Shown: positions 60,538-64,000 of the stretch, in pieces
How positions within the stretch are numbered: position 1 is the first letter of the stretch
Layout: each line of letters starts with the position of its first letter
Source: Micromonospora eburnea
Lineage (GTDB): Bacteria; Actinomycetota; Actinomycetes; Mycobacteriales; Micromonosporaceae
Length of the DNA: 64,000 nt
Assembly: GCF_900090225.1 (NCBI RefSeq)
Contig: NZ_FMHY01000002.1
Location: 1,054,001-1,118,000 of the forward strand
Direction: 5' to 3'
The notes under the pieces: model-generated
Seen by the model: the letters and a program-made list of their open reading frames with translations, nothing else
What the model was told of the DNA's origin: nothing
The model's database searches: none
Translations under genes and position numbers: made by a program

Positions 60538-61596
60538 ATGAACTCTCCGACCCGCCGCTTGCTCGCCTGGACGGCGCCCGCCGCGCTCGCCCTGACCGCC
60601 CTCGTCCCGGCCCTGGCGGCCCCGGCCACGGCGAAGCCGAAGCCCACGCCGACCGTCACCACCAGCCCGGTCGACAAGGACCTCGACGGCGACGGCGTGC
60701 CGGACCTGATCGCCGTCGGCGGGCCCGGCACCGGCCTTCCCTCCGGCGTCTGGTCCGCGCTCGGCGTCAAGTCCCCCAAGACCGGCGTCGGCACCGGCCA
60801 GGTGCAGACCCCGGCCATCAACATCGGCCTGCGGGGCAACGGCGTCAGCGGCACCTCCTCGCCAGCCGACTTCGACGGCGCCCAGGTTCTCACCGGGCAC
60901 TTCTCCGGCCTGGATCGCCAGGACTTCCTGTACTACTACGCGACCGGTGACCCGGCAGGCGGCGGTAGCGTGATCCTGGGTGCCGGTGACGGCACCATGC
61001 AGGATCCCTACCGGGGCGCCCAGTTCACAATCGTGCGGGAGCAGCTGCTCGACTCCAACGGCAACAGCCCGCTGCAGCTGGCGAACGCGTTCACCGCGGA
61101 CGGCAACGACAACGGCTTCCCGGACATGGTCGGCACCGCTGGCGATGCCATGAACGGTTACCGGCTCAACTACTATCCCTGCGCGTTCGCCGTAACCGGG
61201 GGTTATTACGGGGACAACACCGCACTGACCAACCCCACGCCGACCGGCGGGGCCGACTGGCAGAACTGGCGTATCGCCAGCACCGAGGTCGGCTCCGGTG
61301 TCGCGCTGTTCCTGCACAACCCCACCACCGGCGACCTCTACCTCTGGACCGGGGTCACCATGGTCGACAACGGTGACGGCACCGGCTCGCTGACCCGCAC
61401 CCAGTACAAGGTGGCGGCGAACTGGAACACCGGCGTGGCGGTCAGCACGCTCTGGGCCGCCGACATCAACGCCGACGGCACCCCGGACCTGTGGACCGTG
61501 CTGCCGGACGGCACCTACCGGGCGTACCTGATCTCGGGGCTCTCCGGCAAGGGCAAGGTGAAGGTGACCGCGACCGGCGCCCAGCCGCTGGTCTGA
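60538..61596 (+). CDS. Secreted FG-GAP/VCBS-like repeat protein
   Basis: 352 residues. Signal peptide (LLAWTAPAALALTALVPALA, cleaved near ATA). DKDLDGDGVPDLIAVGG, ADGNDNGFPDMVGTAGD and DINADGTPDLWTVLPDG are calcium-type D-x-D-G-x-PD-L repeats of FG-GAP propellers. The middle has a large Asn/Tyr-rich surface domain. Probably binds carbohydrate or a surface ligand. ATG at 60538 has GAAGGGGA upstream. Confidence 0.85.
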   Translation: MNSPTRRLLAWTAPAALALTALVPALAAPATAKPKPTPTVTTSPVDKDLDGDGVPDLIAVGGPGTGLPSGVWSALGVKSPKTGVGTGQVQTPAINIGLRGNGVSGTSSPADFDGAQVLTGHFSGLDRQDFLYYYATGDPAGGGSVILGAGDGTMQDPYRGAQFTIVREQLLDSNGNSPLQLANAFTADGNDNGFPDMVGTAGDAMNGYRLNYYPCAFAVTGGYYGDNTALTNPTPTGGADWQNWRIASTEVGSGVALFLHNPTTGDLYLWTGVTMVDNGDGTGSLTRTQYKVAANWNTGVAVSTLWAADINADGTPDLWTVLPDGTYRAYLISGLSGKGKVKVTATGAQPLV

Positions 61597-61604
61597 CCGC
61601 GGCC

Positions 61605-61634
61605 GGGGCGCGCTGCCATCGGGCAGTGCGCCCC
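61605..61634. terminator. Bidirectional hairpin terminator
   Basis: GGGGCGCGCTGCC (61605-61617) pairs with GGCAGTGCGCCCC (61622-61634) through a 4-nt loop with a single G-T wobble, between two convergent genes. Confidence 0.8.
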
Positions 61635-61642
61635 GCGTCGGG

Positions 61643-62875
61643 TCAGTCGATCAGCGCGGAATAGACCAGCTGGCGCAGCTGCGAGCGCAGCGGGTACGTG
61701 CTGGACGGCATGAGCTGGGTGAACAGCAGCGCGGTGACCTCCTCCACCGGGTCCACCCAGAACGCGGTGCTGGCCAGCCCGCCCCAGTAGTACTCGCCGA
61801 CGCTGCTCGGCACCCGGGCCGGCACCGGGTCCAGCACCACCGCGAAGCCGAGGCCGAAGCCGATACCGTCGAGCACCGTCTCGGCGGAGCCCTGCGGCTC
61901 GAACGAGGCCAGGTCCCGCCCGCCGGGCAGGTGGTTGCGGGTCATGAAGCGCACCGTGCGGGGCGCCAGCAGGCGTACGCCGTCCAGCTCGCCGCCGCGC
62001 AGCAGGAACTGGGTGAACCGGTGGTAGTCGGCGGCCGTGGAGATCAGCCCGCCACCGCCGGAGAACCAGCCCGGCTCGGCCAGCGCGGCGTGGCCGATGC
62101 CGTCCTGGCGCAGCGTCTGCCCGGTACTCGGATGCGGTGCGTAGAGCGCGGCCAGCCGCTTGGCGTCTGGCTCGTCGACCCACCAGCGGGTGTCGGTCAT
62201 GCCCAGGGGCCGCAGGATCCGCTCGGCGAAGAACTCGTCCAGGCGCTGCCCGGAGACCACCTCGACCAGCCGGCCCAGCACGTCGGTGGAGACGCCGTAG
62301 TTCCAGCTCGTGCCCGGCTGGAAGAGCAGCGGCAACCGGGCCAGAGCGGCGGAGGCCGCCGCCAGATCCATGCCGGGCGGCGCGCTCAGGTCGAAGCCCG
62401 CAGCCCGGTACAGGCCGTCGACCACGGTGCTCTGCGCGAAGCCGTACGTCAGGCCGGCGGTGTGGGTGAGCAGGTGCCAGACCCGGATCGGCTCGACCGC
62501 CGGCACCGTGTACGGCTTGAGCACCGAGCCCTTGTCATAGACGCCGACGTCGGCGAACTCCGGCAGCCAGCGGCTGATCGGATCGTTCAGCTCGAACCGG
62601 CCCTCCTCCCACAGCATCATCGCCGCGACGGAGGTGATCGGCTTGGTCATCGAGTAGATGCGCCACAGGGTGTCCGGCTCGACCGGCGCACCGGCCTCCC
62701 GGTCGCGCAGCCCGTAGGTCGAGGAGTGGGCGATCTCGCCCCGGCGGGTCACCACGATCTGCCAGCCGGCGAGCCGGCCGTCGTCGACATACCTGCCGAA
62801 GTGCTCGTCGATCCGCTCCAGTCGGGCGGGGTCGAAACCGATACGGGCCGGGTCGGTGCTCACTGCGACGCTCAC
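61643..62875 (-). CDS. Serine beta-lactamase/esterase-family hydrolase
   Basis: 410 residues from GTG 62875; a longer frame reaches 62926. The nucleophile motif YSMTKPITS (Ser-x-x-Lys), WNYGVSTDVLGRLVEVVSGQ (Tyr-x-x) and GGGGLISTAADYHRFTQFLL follow the class-C/EstB plan. No signal peptide, so cytoplasmic; esterase or peptidase activity is more likely than antibiotic resistance. Divergent, 65 bp, from the pentapeptide-repeat gene. Confidence 0.87.
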   Translation of the reverse strand: MSVAVSTDPARIGFDPARLERIDEHFGRYVDDGRLAGWQIVVTRRGEIAHSSTYGLRDREAGAPVEPDTLWRIYSMTKPITSVAAMMLWEEGRFELNDPISRWLPEFADVGVYDKGSVLKPYTVPAVEPIRVWHLLTHTAGLTYGFAQSTVVDGLYRAAGFDLSAPPGMDLAAASAALARLPLLFQPGTSWNYGVSTDVLGRLVEVVSGQRLDEFFAERILRPLGMTDTRWWVDEPDAKRLAALYAPHPSTGQTLRQDGIGHAALAEPGWFSGGGGLISTAADYHRFTQFLLRGGELDGVRLLAPRTVRFMTRNHLPGGRDLASFEPQGSAETVLDGIGFGLGFAVVLDPVPARVPSSVGEYYWGGLASTAFWVDPVEEVTALLFTQLMPSSTYPLRSQLRQLVYSALID

Positions 62876-62940
62876 GACGCCGAACCTATCGGCCGGTACG
62901 TCCGCCGGGAAGTGTCGGCGGGCCACTCTAATCTGGCCTG

Positions 62941-63534
62941 ATGTCGCAGCTCACCGAGGACGTCACCTACCGTGACGAGGACTGGTACGCCGAGGAACTC
63001 GTCGAGCGGCACTTCGTCCGCTGCTCCTTCTTCCACGTCGACCTCACCGAGGCGGTCAGTCAGGGGGCGGTCTTCACCGAGTGCGTCTTCGGCAACGTCG
63101 CCCTCAACGCCTCCCGGCACACCGACTCGGCCTTCACCCGCTGCACCTTCAAGCGGTGCAACCTCTTCGAGGCCGAGTTCACCGGCTGCAAGCTGGTCGG
63201 CAGCAGCTTCGAGCAGTGCGACCTGCGCCCGTTGCGGGTCAGCGGTGGCGACTGGTCCTTCGTCGCCATGCCCCGGGCCGACCTGCGCGGGGTGCGCCTC
63301 GCCGACGTACGCATGCGCGAGGTCGACCTCACCGGCGCGGACCTGACCGGCGCCACCGTCACCGGGGTCGACCTCTCCGGCGCGCAGTTGCACGCCGCCA
63401 AGCTGCTCCGCGCCGACCTGCGCGGCAGCGACCTGACCGCGCTGGACCCGACGACGGTCGAGCGGGCCGGGGCGGTCATCGACGCCGGCCAGGCGATCGT
63501 GCTGGCCCAGGCGCTGGGCTTCGAGATCCGCTGA
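62941..63534 (+). CDS. Pentapeptide-repeat protein
   Basis: 197 residues made mostly of A(D/N)LXX-type repeats: HFVRCSFFHVDL, FTECVFGNVAL, FTRCTFKRCNLFEAEFTGCK and RADLRGVRLADVRMREVDL. These should fold as a right-handed quadrilateral beta-helix. Some such proteins mimic DNA and protect gyrase; nothing in the sequence proves that here. Confidence 0.9.
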   Translation: MSQLTEDVTYRDEDWYAEELVERHFVRCSFFHVDLTEAVSQGAVFTECVFGNVALNASRHTDSAFTRCTFKRCNLFEAEFTGCKLVGSSFEQCDLRPLRVSGGDWSFVAMPRADLRGVRLADVRMREVDLTGADLTGATVTGVDLSGAQLHAAKLLRADLRGSDLTALDPTTVERAGAVIDAGQAIVLAQALGFEIR

Positions 63535-63617
63535 CGGCGGCCCGTCCCCCTTCCGGGGGAGGCCGGTCCACTCCCACTCGGGAGGGGCCGCATGACCGGG
63601 GGCGGCAGGGTGGGGCC

Positions 63618-64000
63618 ATGACGCTCACCATGCCGCCGCCGGTCGCCGGCCATCCCACCGGGAACCGTTTCGCCTGGCTGCCGTACGCCGCTGCGGCCTG
63701 GGCGATCGGCTACGGCGCGCTGCGCGCGACATGGCTGGTGGCCGGGGGGCCGTCCTTCGGGCCGCTCGGCACCGATCTGGTGGCGGTGACCGGCTGGTGG
63801 GCGGTCGCGCTCCACGTCGCTGCGGCGATGGTCGGTGTCACGCTCGGCCGCGCCCGCACCTGGCGGCCGGCGCTGCTCGGGGCGGCGTGGTTGACCTGCG
63901 CCGCCATCATGGCCTCCTGCGCGCTGCTCCTGCTCGACGTCGTCGGTTTCCTGATCCTCGACCTCAGCCCGGCGTTCACCCTGGCCGGCTTCCTCAGCCG
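63618..64000 (+). CDS. Membrane protein, truncated by the window edge
   Basis: ATG 63618 opens 127 codons that run off the right edge. Four hydrophobic segments are visible (for example LPYAAAAWAIGYGALRATWL, VTGWWAVALHVAAAMVGVTL, AWLTCAAIMASCALLLLDVV). Family not recognised. Confidence 0.65.
   Translation, partial: MTLTMPPPVAGHPTGNRFAWLPYAAAAWAIGYGALRATWLVAGGPSFGPLGTDLVAVTGWWAVALHVAAAMVGVTLGRARTWRPALLGAAWLTCAAIMASCALLLLDVVGFLILDLSPAFTLAGFLS

Overview
The window is high-GC DNA from an actinomycete. Codons end almost always in G or C, GTG starts are common, and neighbouring genes overlap at ATGA or GTGA junctions. The gene families point the same way: a SARP/AfsR regulator, DUF574 methyltransferase, GPP34, MmyB-type XRE regulator, DrrAB-type transporter and F420/FMN split-barrel protein. 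Frequent CGTAC-type codon pairs and the overall gene mix suggest Micromonosporaceae (Micromonospora or a relative). That placement is inference. I saw no rRNA, tRNA, CRISPR array or intact insertion sequence.

Bases 1-19,030 look like an accessory region. On the minus strand, running off the left edge, is an HTH protein fused to a P-loop NTPase and helical repeats. A frameshifted zinc-ribbon gene relic follows. Then comes an eight-gene, tightly coupled plus-strand operon (3114-10477): APC permease, acetamidase/formamidase, GPP34, DUF574 methyltransferase, nucleoside-kinase-like P-loop kinase, medium-chain dehydrogenase, DegT/StrS aminotransferase and NUDIX hydrolase. An 18-bp perfect palindrome lies just upstream and a strong hairpin closes it. 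Beyond are two convergent genes that look like defence genes: a PD-(D/E)XK-type nuclease protein (10758-13190, +) and a 1671-residue STAND-like ATPase (13385-18400, -). A gene-poor 630 bp with no recognisable gene follows, ending at the last 29 codons of a lost ECF sigma factor.

Bases 19,100-47,500 look like ordinary chromosome rich in regulators and transporters. There is an orphan anti-sigma-like membrane protein; a MacAB/HlyD-type export system with a duplicated-motif lipoprotein and an OmpR-type two-component system; a trio of a Tat-secreted protein, an 86-residue protein and a Cys-rich protein; a SARP regulator; a MalT-like ATPase; a DrrAB exporter; several NAD(P)H oxidoreductases with a divergent MmyB-type regulator; a LysR regulator divergent from a class-A beta-lactamase-like protein; a Tat-exported metallo-beta-lactamase-fold protein; and an HTH-repeat-membrane protein.

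Bases 47,592-52,960 hold the most striking conserved-but-unexplained module. A ParA-like ATPase and a small partner protein diverge from a five-gene operon coding for a Ycf46-like AAA ATPase, a Ycf35/DUF1257-like protein, a DUF2997-like protein, a helix-hairpin-helix membrane protein and an NrdG-like radical-SAM enzyme. The closest analogues of this set are known from cyanobacteria and plastids, which makes it unexpected here.

Bases 52,972-64,000 carry an ABC-2 exporter with its NarL-type two-component system, a secreted M15 peptidase, small enzymes, a secreted FG-GAP-like protein, a serine beta-lactamase/esterase, a pentapeptide-repeat protein and the start of a membrane protein cut by the right edge. 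Perfect or near-perfect hairpins mark the ends of many transcription units.
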